From contig NZ_JABEQM010000006.1 in NCBI RefSeq assembly GCF_014174155.1, positions 124,001 through 188,000 of the forward strand: DNA of 64,000 bases, read 5' to 3'. Made by a program: the position numbers and the translations under genes. A model generated the notes under the pieces. The model had not been told where the DNA came from. It ran no database searches and saw only the letters and a list, made by a program, of their open reading frames with translations. Origin of the DNA: Gluconacetobacter tumulisoli. GTDB taxonomy: Bacteria > Pseudomonadota > Alphaproteobacteria > Acetobacterales > Acetobacteraceae. The first letter of the stretch is position 1; every line of letters begins with the position of its first letter. This document shows positions 47,529 through 55,645 of this stretch, one piece after another.

Positions 47529-48125
47529 TCAGCCCCCGGACGAGGGAAGGAACGGCCGGACGTCCAGGCCGCGCATGCCGGCATGCGCGGCGGCGGCCAG
47601 GCCTTCGGTGCTGTCTTCCAGCACCAGGCAGGCGGCGGGGGAAACGCCCAGCCGTCGCGCGGCCTCCATGAACAGGTCGGGCGCGGGTTTCGGCCGGGCC
47701 ACGTCGTCGATCGTGACCACGGTATCGAACAGCGACAGCAAGCCGGTGCGGGTCAGCGACGCGGTCACGACTTCGCGCGATCCGCTGGAGGCGACCGCCA
47801 TCGGCAGTACCGTCCGGAAGCGGCGCGCGACATTCGCGACGACCGCGATTTCAGTCAGGCTGCCCATGTCCGCCAGCGCACCGGCACGTGCCGCGCGCAC
47901 AACGGCCGTGCGGTCGACCGCACGGCCGATCTCGGCCTCCAGCACGTCCAGCACCATCTGTTCCGACAGGCCGCCCCGGCCCCGGAACCAGTCCGGCGCC
48001 ACGGAATGGCCGACGACCGTGTCGAAGGCGCCCAGCCACGCGCGCAGGTACAACGGCAGCGTATCGACCAGGGTGCCGTCGCAATCGAAGATCAGCGCCC
48101 CTGTATCCGAGGGGACGACGATCAT
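47529..48125 (-). CDS. HAD-superfamily hydrolase, beta-phosphoglucomutase-like
   Basis: A 198-residue HAD subfamily IA protein. Motif I FDCDGTLVDT is at residues 13-22, motif II AVASSGS in the middle, and motifs III/IV KPAPDLFMEA with LVLEDSTEGLAAA near the end. A small helical cap sits between motifs I and II. The substrate is probably a sugar phosphate. The gene overlaps the upstream unknown gene by four bases (ATGA) and is the last of the minus-strand glycan operon, so it may recycle a sugar phosphate for that pathway. Confidence 0.83.
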   Translation of the reverse strand: MIVVPSDTGALIFDCDGTLVDTLPLYLRAWLGAFDTVVGHSVAPDWFRGRGGLSEQMVLDVLEAEIGRAVDRTAVVRAARAGALADMGSLTEIAVVANVARRFRTVLPMAVASSGSREVVTASLTRTGLLSLFDTVVTIDDVARPKPAPDLFMEAARRLGVSPAACLVLEDSTEGLAAAAHAGMRGLDVRPFLPSSGG

Positions 48126-48604
48126 GGGAAGGCGGACCGTTCATAGGGCTGCTGGTCCACCATGCGGCGCAGGGTGGCGAAATCGCGGTCCGGGAATTTC
48201 TGGATCCGGATCACGCTGCCCGGCCTGTCTTCCAGGAAAACGGTATCGTTCCAGTCCGCGGCGCTGATTCCGGTCCAGAGGGTGATGGTGTACGGCGCCG
48301 CCTTGCCGTCCGGCCCGGCCGGGCGATCCGCCGTCAGCACCATCGTCGCGTCGCCGCTGGACGGCGGCGTCTGGCCCAGCGGCCCCCAGCCGCCATGATG
48401 ATGGTCCAGCCAGTCATTGACCGTCCGGATTTCGTTGGCCGACAGCACGCGCTGGGTCCGCATGGGGCCGACGCTGATGGTGCCCGCCGTCATCCGCGGG
48501 AAATTGAGCGGCCGGAAATTCGGAACCGCGAACGACCACAACACCGCCGAGGTACCGACTGTGATCGCCAGGAAGCCCAGCAGATATGCCGTTTCCCGTT
48601 TCAT
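48122..48604 (-). CDS. Unknown single-pass membrane protein
   Basis: I do not recognise this 160-residue protein. One hydrophobic segment near the N-terminus (YLLGFLAITVGTSAVLWSFAV) suggests an inner-membrane anchor, with the rest in the periplasm. Visible features are LDHHHGGWGPLG near the middle, WTGISAADWNDTVFLED, and no cysteines. The start overlaps nothing, but its stop overlaps the HAD gene, and the aminotransferase gene ends 20 bases upstream. It therefore travels with the glycan genes. A role in surface-polymer processing is only a guess. Confidence 0.7.
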   Translation of the reverse strand: MKRETAYLLGFLAITVGTSAVLWSFAVPNFRPLNFPRMTAGTISVGPMRTQRVLSANEIRTVNDWLDHHHGGWGPLGQTPPSSGDATMVLTADRPAGPDGKAAPYTITLWTGISAADWNDTVFLEDRPGSVIRIQKFPDRDFATLRRMVDQQPYERSAFP

Positions 48605-48624
48605 GTCTCGTCTCTTTTCTCGTC

Positions 48625-49773
48625 TTATCCGCGAACGGCCGCAATCACCCTGGCAACGTCCGCGTCCGTCAGTTCGGGGTGGATGGGCAGCGCGAGAATA
48701 CGGGCTGACAGGTCTTCGGCAACCGGTAAAGACGTACCATCATGATGCGCCTGGTATGCGGGCTGCAGATGCAGCGGGCGCGGGTAATAGATCGCCGAGG
48801 GCACGCCGCGCGCGCGCAGGCGGTCCTGAAGGGCCGCGCGCTCGGCCTCGTCCTTCAACAGGATCGCATAGATGGCCCAGGCGCTGCGGGAGTCCGGCAC
48901 CCGCGCCGGCGTTACCACGGCCCCCTCCAGACCCGAATCGTACGCCGAGGCGATGGCATCGCGACGGTCCAGTTCGTCCTCGAACCCGTCCAGCTTCGCC
49001 AGCAGGATGGCGGCTTGCAAAGTATCCAGCCGCCCGTTCATGCCGGTGCGCAGGACCTCGTACCGGGTCTTGCCCTCGCCATGCGTGCGCAGCGACCGGT
49101 AGAGATCGGCCCGTTCCGCGTCGTCCGTCAGAATCGCGCCTCCATCGCCATAGCCGCCCAGCGGCTTGGACGGGAAGAAGGACAATGTCGTCGCGGTCGC
49201 TTCCCGCCCCAGCTTGCGTCCCGCCAGGGCGCCGCCGAAGGATTGCGCGCAATCGTCCATCAGGAACAGGCCCTCGCGTTCCGCGATCGCACGCAGCGCC
49301 TGCCACGGTGCCGGCTGGCCGAACAGGTCGACGCCGATGATCGCGCGCGGACGCAATTCCCCACGTGCGCGGACATCGGCGATCCGACGTTCCAGGCTGG
49401 CCGGGTCGATCTGGAATGTCCGAGGGTCGACATCGACAAAAACGGGGGTGGCATTCAGCAGCAACGGCACCTCGGCCGTCGCAGTGTAGGTGAACGCCGG
49501 CAGGAACACCGCATCGCCCGGTCCGATTCCCTCGGCCATCAACACGATCTGGATCGCATCGGTACCCGACGACACGCCCACGCAATGGCCCGCCCCGGCA
49601 TAATCCGCCAGCGCGTGCTCCAGTTCCACGACCTCGGGCCCCATCACGAAACGGCAATGATCCAGGACGGTATCGATCCGCTTGCGGATCGCATCCCCCA
49701 GGCGGGCCTGCTGGGCCGGAAGGTCGAGGAAGGCAATGGTGGGCGGGCAGGCGGACGGATCGGGGGCGGTCAT
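48625..49773 (-). CDS. DegT/DnrJ/EryC1/StrS sugar aminotransferase
   Basis: A PLP enzyme of 382 residues that aminates keto-sugar nucleotides. The PLP lysine is in SFFPSKPLGGYGDGGA, with SSGTDAIQIVL and LPAFTYTATAEVPLLL as further family marks. The best-matching pattern is the WbpE/DegT type. It overlaps the dehydratase gene by four bases (ATGA). The likely pathway is UDP-4-keto-6-deoxy-HexNAc from the dehydratase, then amination at C4 by this enzyme. A 3-keto substrate as for WbpE is the alternative. Confidence 0.88.
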   Translation of the reverse strand: MTAPDPSACPPTIAFLDLPAQQARLGDAIRKRIDTVLDHCRFVMGPEVVELEHALADYAGAGHCVGVSSGTDAIQIVLMAEGIGPGDAVFLPAFTYTATAEVPLLLNATPVFVDVDPRTFQIDPASLERRIADVRARGELRPRAIIGVDLFGQPAPWQALRAIAEREGLFLMDDCAQSFGGALAGRKLGREATATTLSFFPSKPLGGYGDGGAILTDDAERADLYRSLRTHGEGKTRYEVLRTGMNGRLDTLQAAILLAKLDGFEDELDRRDAIASAYDSGLEGAVVTPARVPDSRSAWAIYAILLKDEAERAALQDRLRARGVPSAIYYPRPLHLQPAYQAHHDGTSLPVAEDLSARILALPIHPELTDADVARVIAAVRG

Positions 49774-51752
49774 GTCGTCATGGTCCTTTCGGCGGCGGTA
49801 CGCCCGGCAAGGTTATCGCGCACGTCCCCCGACGGGTTATGGGCGAATTCGGGAACGAGGCCTTCGATCAGCGCAAGGATCCGCGTGGTGTCGGCGACGT
49901 GGCAGGCGGCTTCCAGCCGGTCGATCACCATCCCCACATCGTGCCGGTCCACCATGCGCGGGGTCGCCATCTTCAGGCCGGGATGGTCCGTGGGAACCGG
50001 GGCCTCGCGTCCATGGAACAGTTCCTCGAACAGTTTTTCGCCCGGCCGCAGCCCGGTGAACCGGATCGGCACGTCCTCGTCGGGGCGCAGTCCGGCCAGG
50101 CGGATCATCTGGCGGGCCAGGTCGACGATCTTCACCGGCTTGCCCATGTCCAGCACGAAGATCCCGCCCCCGCGCAGTAGCGTATCCGTCCCGCTGCCCT
50201 CGCGCAGGCGGATCGTCCCGCGCACGCTGGCCTGCAGGACCAGGCCGACCGCTTCGGACACCGTCATGAAGTAGCGCTGCATGTCGGGATGGGTGACCGT
50301 CAGGGGGCCCCCACGTTCCAATTGCCGGCGAAACAGCGGCACCACCGATCCGGTCGAACCCAGCACATTGCCGAAACGGACCGTGACGCATCGCATCGCA
50401 TCGGGCCGTCCCCCCGCGCGGGCCTCGACATCCAGGGCCTGGCAATACATTTCGGCTGCGCGTTTGGAGGCCCCCATCAGGCTGGACGGATTGACCGCCT
50501 TGTCGGTGGAAATCATCACCATCGCCTGCGTGCCATTGCGCGATGCCGCATCGGCGACGATCCGCGTGCCGACCACATTGGTCAGCGTGCCCTCGCACGG
50601 GTTGGCCTCGACCATCGGCACATGTTTCAGCGCCGCCGCGTGGAAGACCAGATGGGGACGGTACTGTGCACAGACCTGCTCGATCCGGTCGCGATCACGG
50701 ATATCGGCCAGGATTGCCTTCCGGCGGATATCCGGCGCGCGTTCCGACAGTTCCAGGTCGATCTGCCACAAGGCGAATTCGCCATGATCCAGCAGGATCA
50801 GATGGCCTGGCGCATAATGGGCGATCTGCCGCGCAAGTTCCGAACCGATCGACCCCCCGGCGCCCGTCACCAGCACGGTGCGGCCGCGCAGTAGCGCCGC
50901 CATCCCCGCATGGTCCAGCCCGACCTGGGGCCGGTTCAGCAGGTCCTCGATCGCAACCGGACGCAGCTCCAGCCGGTCGGCCGGGGTCAGGTCGGTCAGC
51001 ACCGGCGTGCGCTGGACCGCGATCATATGGCGTTCGGCGGCCCGCATGACCTCCGCCAGGCCTTCGCCGCGAAAATCGGTGTCGGTCACGATCAGCCGCT
51101 CGGGCGCGCCGCCGTCGGCGATCACCCGGTCCAGGATGTCATCGATCGCCTGGACATGGCCCAGGATCGGAATGCCGTGGATACGCCGCCCCGCCTGCTG
51201 GCGGCCCTGCGTCAGGATGCCCGTGACCCGAAATCGCGGGGCCGGATCGCGTTCCACGGCCCGAATGAACAGGTCGGCGGACACGTCTGCACCGATCAGG
51301 ATCACCTGGCTCGACGCTTCGTGCCGGGAGGGGCGGCGGTGGGACAGCCGGTAGACGATTCGCACCCCCCCCATCAGCACCAGAAGGACCAGTGCGTGGA
51401 TGATGGGGAATGTGGGGCTGGGAATCGGAAAGCCGGTCAGGCGAAGGCCCAGAGTGAACAGGATGGCACTGGCAATCGACGCCCCGGCAATTCCCAACAG
51501 ATCTCCGACGCCGGAAAACCGCCAGTATTGCAGCGGCACCCGGAAGGGCAGGCCGCTGATCACCAGGGTGATCGCCCCGCCCGCCAGGAACCATAACGGA
51601 TGCAGAAGCCCGCCATGCGGATCGGCCAGCCAGCGCGCCAATGGCGCCGACAGTGCAGCAAGAGCGCCGTCCAGCAGGATATTGACGGCGATTCGGTTGA
51701 CCGGACGCAGCCTGTCAGCAGACTGCCGGGTATCAGGGCATTGCGAGGCCAT
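49770..51752 (-). CDS. Membrane nucleotide-sugar 4,6-dehydratase, CapD/WbpM-type
   Basis: A 660-residue protein with four N-terminal membrane segments (residues about 20-140), a CoA-binding-like Rossmann region, and the C-terminal extended SDR domain. NAD binding is shown by TGAGGSIGSELARQI. The catalytic site has STDKAVNPSSLMGASKR, with Met replacing the usual Tyr, as in WbpM/FlaA1-type dehydratases. It converts UDP-GlcNAc to a 4-keto-6-deoxy sugar for O-antigen or capsule. It is divergent from a WecA-type transferase over only 67 bp. Confidence 0.9.
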   Translation of the reverse strand: MASQCPDTRQSADRLRPVNRIAVNILLDGALAALSAPLARWLADPHGGLLHPLWFLAGGAITLVISGLPFRVPLQYWRFSGVGDLLGIAGASIASAILFTLGLRLTGFPIPSPTFPIIHALVLLVLMGGVRIVYRLSHRRPSRHEASSQVILIGADVSADLFIRAVERDPAPRFRVTGILTQGRQQAGRRIHGIPILGHVQAIDDILDRVIADGGAPERLIVTDTDFRGEGLAEVMRAAERHMIAVQRTPVLTDLTPADRLELRPVAIEDLLNRPQVGLDHAGMAALLRGRTVLVTGAGGSIGSELARQIAHYAPGHLILLDHGEFALWQIDLELSERAPDIRRKAILADIRDRDRIEQVCAQYRPHLVFHAAALKHVPMVEANPCEGTLTNVVGTRIVADAASRNGTQAMVMISTDKAVNPSSLMGASKRAAEMYCQALDVEARAGGRPDAMRCVTVRFGNVLGSTGSVVPLFRRQLERGGPLTVTHPDMQRYFMTVSEAVGLVLQASVRGTIRLREGSGTDTLLRGGGIFVLDMGKPVKIVDLARQMIRLAGLRPDEDVPIRFTGLRPGEKLFEELFHGREAPVPTDHPGLKMATPRMVDRHDVGMVIDRLEAACHVADTTRILALIEGLVPEFAHNPSGDVRDNLAGRTAAERTMTT

Positions 51753-51819
51753 TATCCCGTCCGTATAGCCGAGCCACCTCCATGCTAGAAGCAGCCATCA
51801 TGACAAATTCCCGCGGCGC

Positions 51820-52887
51820 ATGAACGATCCGTCCCTGCCCCCCTTTATGCCCTTCGCGATTCTTCTGGTCGCGACCTGGATTTCTGCCGCCCTGATGGTC
51901 CTGGGCGCGATCCGGCTGAATGTGCTGGACCATCCCGGCCACCGCAGTTCCCATACGCGGCCGACGCCGAAGGGCGGGGGAATCGGCATTACCGCCGCCT
52001 TTGTCGTGGCGGTTCCGATCGGGCGGCACCTCGACGGCCTGCCCGTCCTGTCGGTCGCCGCCTTCGGCATGATCGCGGCGACGACCGTCCTGGCCGTCAT
52101 TTCCTGGCTGGACGACGTGTATCAATGGCGGGCCGCCATCAAGCTGGCCACCCAGTTCGTCGCCGCCGCGATCCTGGTCGTGACGGGAACCCGCCTGTCC
52201 GGCGTGGCGGGGCAAGCAGGGGACGTCGTCCTGTCGGTGGTCTGGGTGGTCTATGTGACCAATGCGGTCAATTTCATGGATGGGCTGAACGGCCTGGCGT
52301 CCGGGACGATCATGATCGCATGTCTGATCATGGCCTGCGTGGCGCCGATCCCCGCCGTCGCCGTACCCGCCCTGGTGCTGACGGCGGCGATTGCGGGCTT
52401 CATTCCCTTCAATTTTCCCTCCGCGCGCATCTTCATGGGCGACGTCGGGAGCCAGAGCTGCGGTGTGCTGATCGGCGCCTTCGGCCTGATGTTCGCCGCC
52501 AATGGATCGGAGGCCGGAGTAGCGGTGCCGGGAACCTGGGTGCCCGGAGAGTGGGGGCACGGAGCTTGGGCGAGTGTACCGCTTTTGATGTCGGGCCTGC
52601 TCTATGACGTCACCCTGACCTTGTTTCGCCGCTGGCGGGCTGGAGCGCGCCTGACAGAGAGCCACAGGGACCATCTCTATCAACTGGCGACCCAGCGGGG
52701 CATGGCCCCTGCCCTGGTGACACTGATCCATTGGGGATTCGTCATATGGGGCGGGGTCCTCATGGTCGCGGTGTTGCAGGGCTGGTGCGGCCCGGGCCCG
52801 GCCCTGCTGCTGGTCCTGCCGCCGCAGATCCTGTGGACATGGTTGGTCCTCATCCGGATGCGACGCGGAACGCCTCGAAACGCATGA
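51820..52887 (+). CDS. WecA/MraY-type undecaprenyl-phosphate glycosyl-1-P transferase
   Basis: A polytopic enzyme of 355 residues that starts a lipid-linked glycan by moving HexNAc-1-phosphate onto undecaprenyl phosphate. Catalytic motifs are ISWLDDVYQW, NAVNFMDGLNGLASG, FPSARIFMGDVGS and HRDHLYQ. The last is the WecA/WbpL-type cytoplasmic His loop rather than the MraY pattern. No good ribosome site precedes ATG 51820. A seven-codon reading frame starts at 51800 and ends in TGA overlapping that ATG, which could provide coupled initiation. Confidence 0.88.
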   Translation: MNDPSLPPFMPFAILLVATWISAALMVLGAIRLNVLDHPGHRSSHTRPTPKGGGIGITAAFVVAVPIGRHLDGLPVLSVAAFGMIAATTVLAVISWLDDVYQWRAAIKLATQFVAAAILVVTGTRLSGVAGQAGDVVLSVVWVVYVTNAVNFMDGLNGLASGTIMIACLIMACVAPIPAVAVPALVLTAAIAGFIPFNFPSARIFMGDVGSQSCGVLIGAFGLMFAANGSEAGVAVPGTWVPGEWGHGAWASVPLLMSGLLYDVTLTLFRRWRAGARLTESHRDHLYQLATQRGMAPALVTLIHWGFVIWGGVLMVAVLQGWCGPGPALLLVLPPQILWTWLVLIRMRRGTPRNA

Positions 52888-52911
52888 AGCCGGGCCGGGC
52901 CGGGTCGAACG

Positions 52912-53358
52912 TTACTTGACCAGCGTCAGTTCCAGCCCCTGCGCCGCGCCGGCCAGCCGCGCGCCCTTCGAAACCGTATCGATGCGGATCGTGACGCCGT
53001 TGCCGTTGTGCAGCAACGACCCGCCGACCCCGTTGCCCAGAGTCGCCTCGCCATTTCCGGCGACGTAGCTGCCGTTGAAATCATGCAGGTGCTTCAGGTT
53101 ATAGACCGTGCCCGTCCCTTCGACCGAGGAATAGCCGACCGCGGCGATCGATCCGCCCTTGACCGAGAACCGATAGGTATGGTGCCCGTAGGTCAGGGTC
53201 CCGGACCCCCAGGTCCAGCCGACGCCGACATCGGCGGATTTGGCGACCAGCCGGATGTGCCCGGAAGGCGTGCCAAGTTCGTCGGCCGCCAGCGCGGACG
53301 CGCCCAGAAGCGGAGTCGCAAGAATAGCCACGGCGGCCAAGCGTGATGCCAGTCGCAT
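52912..53358 (-). CDS. Secreted protein of unknown function
   Basis: A 148-residue protein with a clear signal peptide (MRLASRLAAVAILATPLLGASALA, cut after Ala-Leu-Ala). The mature part is Gly-rich and beta-like, with GVGWTWGSGTLTYGHHTYRFSVKGG and SSVEGTGTVYNLKHLHDFNGSY. This resembles a widespread family of small periplasmic proteins of unknown role seen in many proteobacteria; I cannot name it with confidence. No cysteines are present. It is convergent with the WecA-type gene and is followed upstream by a MarR gene on the same strand. Confidence 0.78.
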   Translation of the reverse strand: MRLASRLAAVAILATPLLGASALAADELGTPSGHIRLVAKSADVGVGWTWGSGTLTYGHHTYRFSVKGGSIAAVGYSSVEGTGTVYNLKHLHDFNGSYVAGNGEATLGNGVGGSLLHNGNGVTIRIDTVSKGARLAGAAQGLELTLVK

Positions 53359-53505
53359 GTTCGGATGCCTTGCTTGTTGTCTGGATAAGCGGGCCCGTGC
53401 GACGCGCAGACGCGACCGCCGGGCCTTGTTCGTCAGGCTGCCCGGCCCTCGATCGGGCCAGTGGCCATCCGTCCCATGCGTGGGGCGGATGGCCTGTGGC
53501 GATGA

Positions 53506-53916
53506 TCAGCCGGCGGCGCGACGCGGTGCGCGTTCTTCGCCCCGGGCGGCCTTGCCGGCGCGACCCGTGGCCGGCACGCCAGCCGCCTCGTTCATGATGG
53601 ACCGCAGTTCCCGCAGATAGGCCGCGCCCTTCAGCGTCCGCTGCACCAGGACCGACCGGCGATCCATCGGATCGACCTTGCGGCGCGCGAGGTCGAGTTC
53701 GCCGAGGCGATCCAGGGCGCGCGTGATCGCGGGCTTGGACACGTTCAGGGCCGAGGCCAGCCCCCGCACCGTGTGGGCCCCTTCCTGCAGGTAGCAGGTC
53801 AGGAAGACGCCCAGCTGGCGGGCGGACAGGTCGGGCCCGTCACGACGCACCATGGAAACCACGGTATCGCGGAGCGTGTTGATCAGCTGGTCGGATGTCG
53901 TCGATGTCTGTGCCAT
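53506..53916 (-). CDS. MarR-family transcriptional regulator
   Basis: A 136-residue winged-helix repressor. DNA-binding core: TVRGLASALNVSKPAITRALDRLGELDLARRKVDPMDRRSVLVQRT, with the usual wing Asp-x-Arg. A basic tail (GRAGKAARGEERAPRRAAG) extends past the fold. ATG 53916 follows AGGAAAGG. The upstream 162-bp gap (53917-54078) is AT-richer and should contain its promoter. The neighbouring secreted protein gene or its own promoter is the likely target. Confidence 0.85.
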   Translation of the reverse strand: MAQTSTTSDQLINTLRDTVVSMVRRDGPDLSARQLGVFLTCYLQEGAHTVRGLASALNVSKPAITRALDRLGELDLARRKVDPMDRRSVLVQRTLKGAAYLRELRSIMNEAAGVPATGRAGKAARGEERAPRRAAG

Positions 53917-54078
53917 TGTAAAAAACCTTTCCTGTCGGGCCACCAACAGGCCCTGTCTGTCGTAGATCGGAGCGCCCCCTCGGGCGGCCCTTCATCCTGT
54001 CCTGACGGCTATATAGTTTCAGAATGCGGCACATATAAGTCGCTTGGTACGGATTAGTTCGTTCTCCATATCGTTACT

Positions 54079-55503
54079 TCACTGTTGCTGCCTGTCCGTG
54101 ACATTAAGAATTCGCAACAATGATGCATACAGGGCCCGCAAGGCAGGTGTTTCACCCCCCTCCGGACGGCCGGAACGGTAATTATCGTTCCACGCATATG
54201 TATCGATATGTGCCCAGCGCACGCCTGTTTTGATGAAATTCCGCAAAAAAAGGGCCGCCGTGACCGCCCCGGCCATGGGTTTGGCCGACACATTGTTCAA
54301 ATCCGCCACCGGACTCCGCAGCCAGTCGGCATATCCATCCCACAGGGGCAGCCGCCACAGGGGATCGTGGCACGCGCGGCCGGCCTCCAGAATCATGTCG
54401 GCCACCGAATCATCGTTGCTGAACAGCGCCGGCAGGTCGGGACCAAGCGCCACCCGGGCGGCGCCGGTCAGGGTCGCGGCATCCACCAGCAGGGCCGGCA
54501 GGCTCTCGCAGGCTTCGCTCAACAGGTCGCACAGGACCAGGCGTCCCTCGGCATCTGTGTTGCCGATTTCCACCGTCAGGCCGGATCGTGTCGTTACAAC
54601 ATCCGACGGGCGCATCGCCTCGCCCGAAATGCTGTTCTCCACGCAGCCCAGCCGCAGTTCCAGCCGCACGGGCAGGTCGCGTGTCATGATCAGCTGGGCC
54701 ATCGCCAGCATCAGCGCGGCCCCGCCCATGTCCTTCTTCATGCGCAGCATCGACGATGCGGGCTTGATGTCGTAGCCGCCGGTGTCGAAGCAGACCCCCT
54801 TTCCCACCAGGGACAGCAGCGGCGCGTCGTCGCCGGCCTGCGTGCCGCGCCAGTGTGCGACCACAACCTTGGGGGCGCGGGCCGATCCGGCCCCGACATG
54901 GGCGATGGTCGGGTAGGCCTGGGCCAGGTCCCGTCCCTTCACGATCCGGACGTCCGCGCCCAGCGGTTCCAGGGCCTGGCGCGCGGCGCGTGCCAGTTCG
55001 GACGGCCCCATCAGGTTCGGCGGGGTATTGATCAGGTCCCGGCCCAGCCGGATGGCGCGTGCCACCTCGGCACCAGCCGCGCCACCGGACGGCACGATCA
55101 GGCGGGCGACGTCAGGCGTCTCCTCCACTTTCCGGCCGAACGCAGGCATCCGATAGGCGCCGAGACAGAATCCCAGCACGGCGGTGGCTGGCGCCAGCCC
55201 GTCGGGAAGCGCGATCGTCCACGGCCCCGGGGGCAATGCGCCGGCCAGGCCGCCGAACAGGAACGGGTCGGTGCGGTCGCCGGCGCCCAGCACCGCCGCC
55301 GCCACACCGCCGTTTCCGGGGACGAGGGCCAGTTCCCCTGCCCGCCCGCGGAACCCCGACTCCCGCAGGAACGCCGCCCCGGAGTCGCCGATTCGGGTCG
55401 CCAGGTCACCGGCGTCGGCCTGGCGGAGCACATGTACCGTCCGTGTCCGCGCGCGCCTGCCGCGGGTCGCCGGCAGCAGGCACGAAAAATCTTCTACGGA
55501 CAT
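54079..55503 (-). CDS. pepA: Leucyl aminopeptidase family protein (M17)
   Basis: A 474-residue cytosolic aminopeptidase with a two-metal site. The M17 core has VGKGVCFDTGGYDIKP (catalytic Lys and metal Asp), MKKDMGGAA and the signature NTDAEGRLVL with the catalytic Arg. The N-terminal macro-like domain is present but diverged. Closest in size to the shorter alphaproteobacterial M17 type rather than the 500-residue E. coli PepA; DNA-binding regulation like PepA/XerA should not be assumed. The start at 55503 has GGGAGG six bases upstream. It is divergent from the helicase gene. Confidence 0.9.
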   Translation of the reverse strand: MSVEDFSCLLPATRGRRARTRTVHVLRQADAGDLATRIGDSGAAFLRESGFRGRAGELALVPGNGGVAAAVLGAGDRTDPFLFGGLAGALPPGPWTIALPDGLAPATAVLGFCLGAYRMPAFGRKVEETPDVARLIVPSGGAAGAEVARAIRLGRDLINTPPNLMGPSELARAARQALEPLGADVRIVKGRDLAQAYPTIAHVGAGSARAPKVVVAHWRGTQAGDDAPLLSLVGKGVCFDTGGYDIKPASSMLRMKKDMGGAALMLAMAQLIMTRDLPVRLELRLGCVENSISGEAMRPSDVVTTRSGLTVEIGNTDAEGRLVLCDLLSEACESLPALLVDAATLTGAARVALGPDLPALFSNDDSVADMILEAGRACHDPLWRLPLWDGYADWLRSPVADLNNVSAKPMAGAVTAALFLRNFIKTGVRWAHIDTYAWNDNYRSGRPEGGETPALRALYASLLRILNVTDRQQQ

Positions 55504-55645
55504 GACAAACCTCCCGGATCCTTTTGGACGTCCTGTAGGCGCAGCCTGCGTCCATGCAGGCGCCGGCGCAACCATTGGCGGACAATTCCACAGAATGTCG
55601 CGGGTTTTGCTTGCATTCCGCCCTGCGTCATCTGAGCATGCGGAC

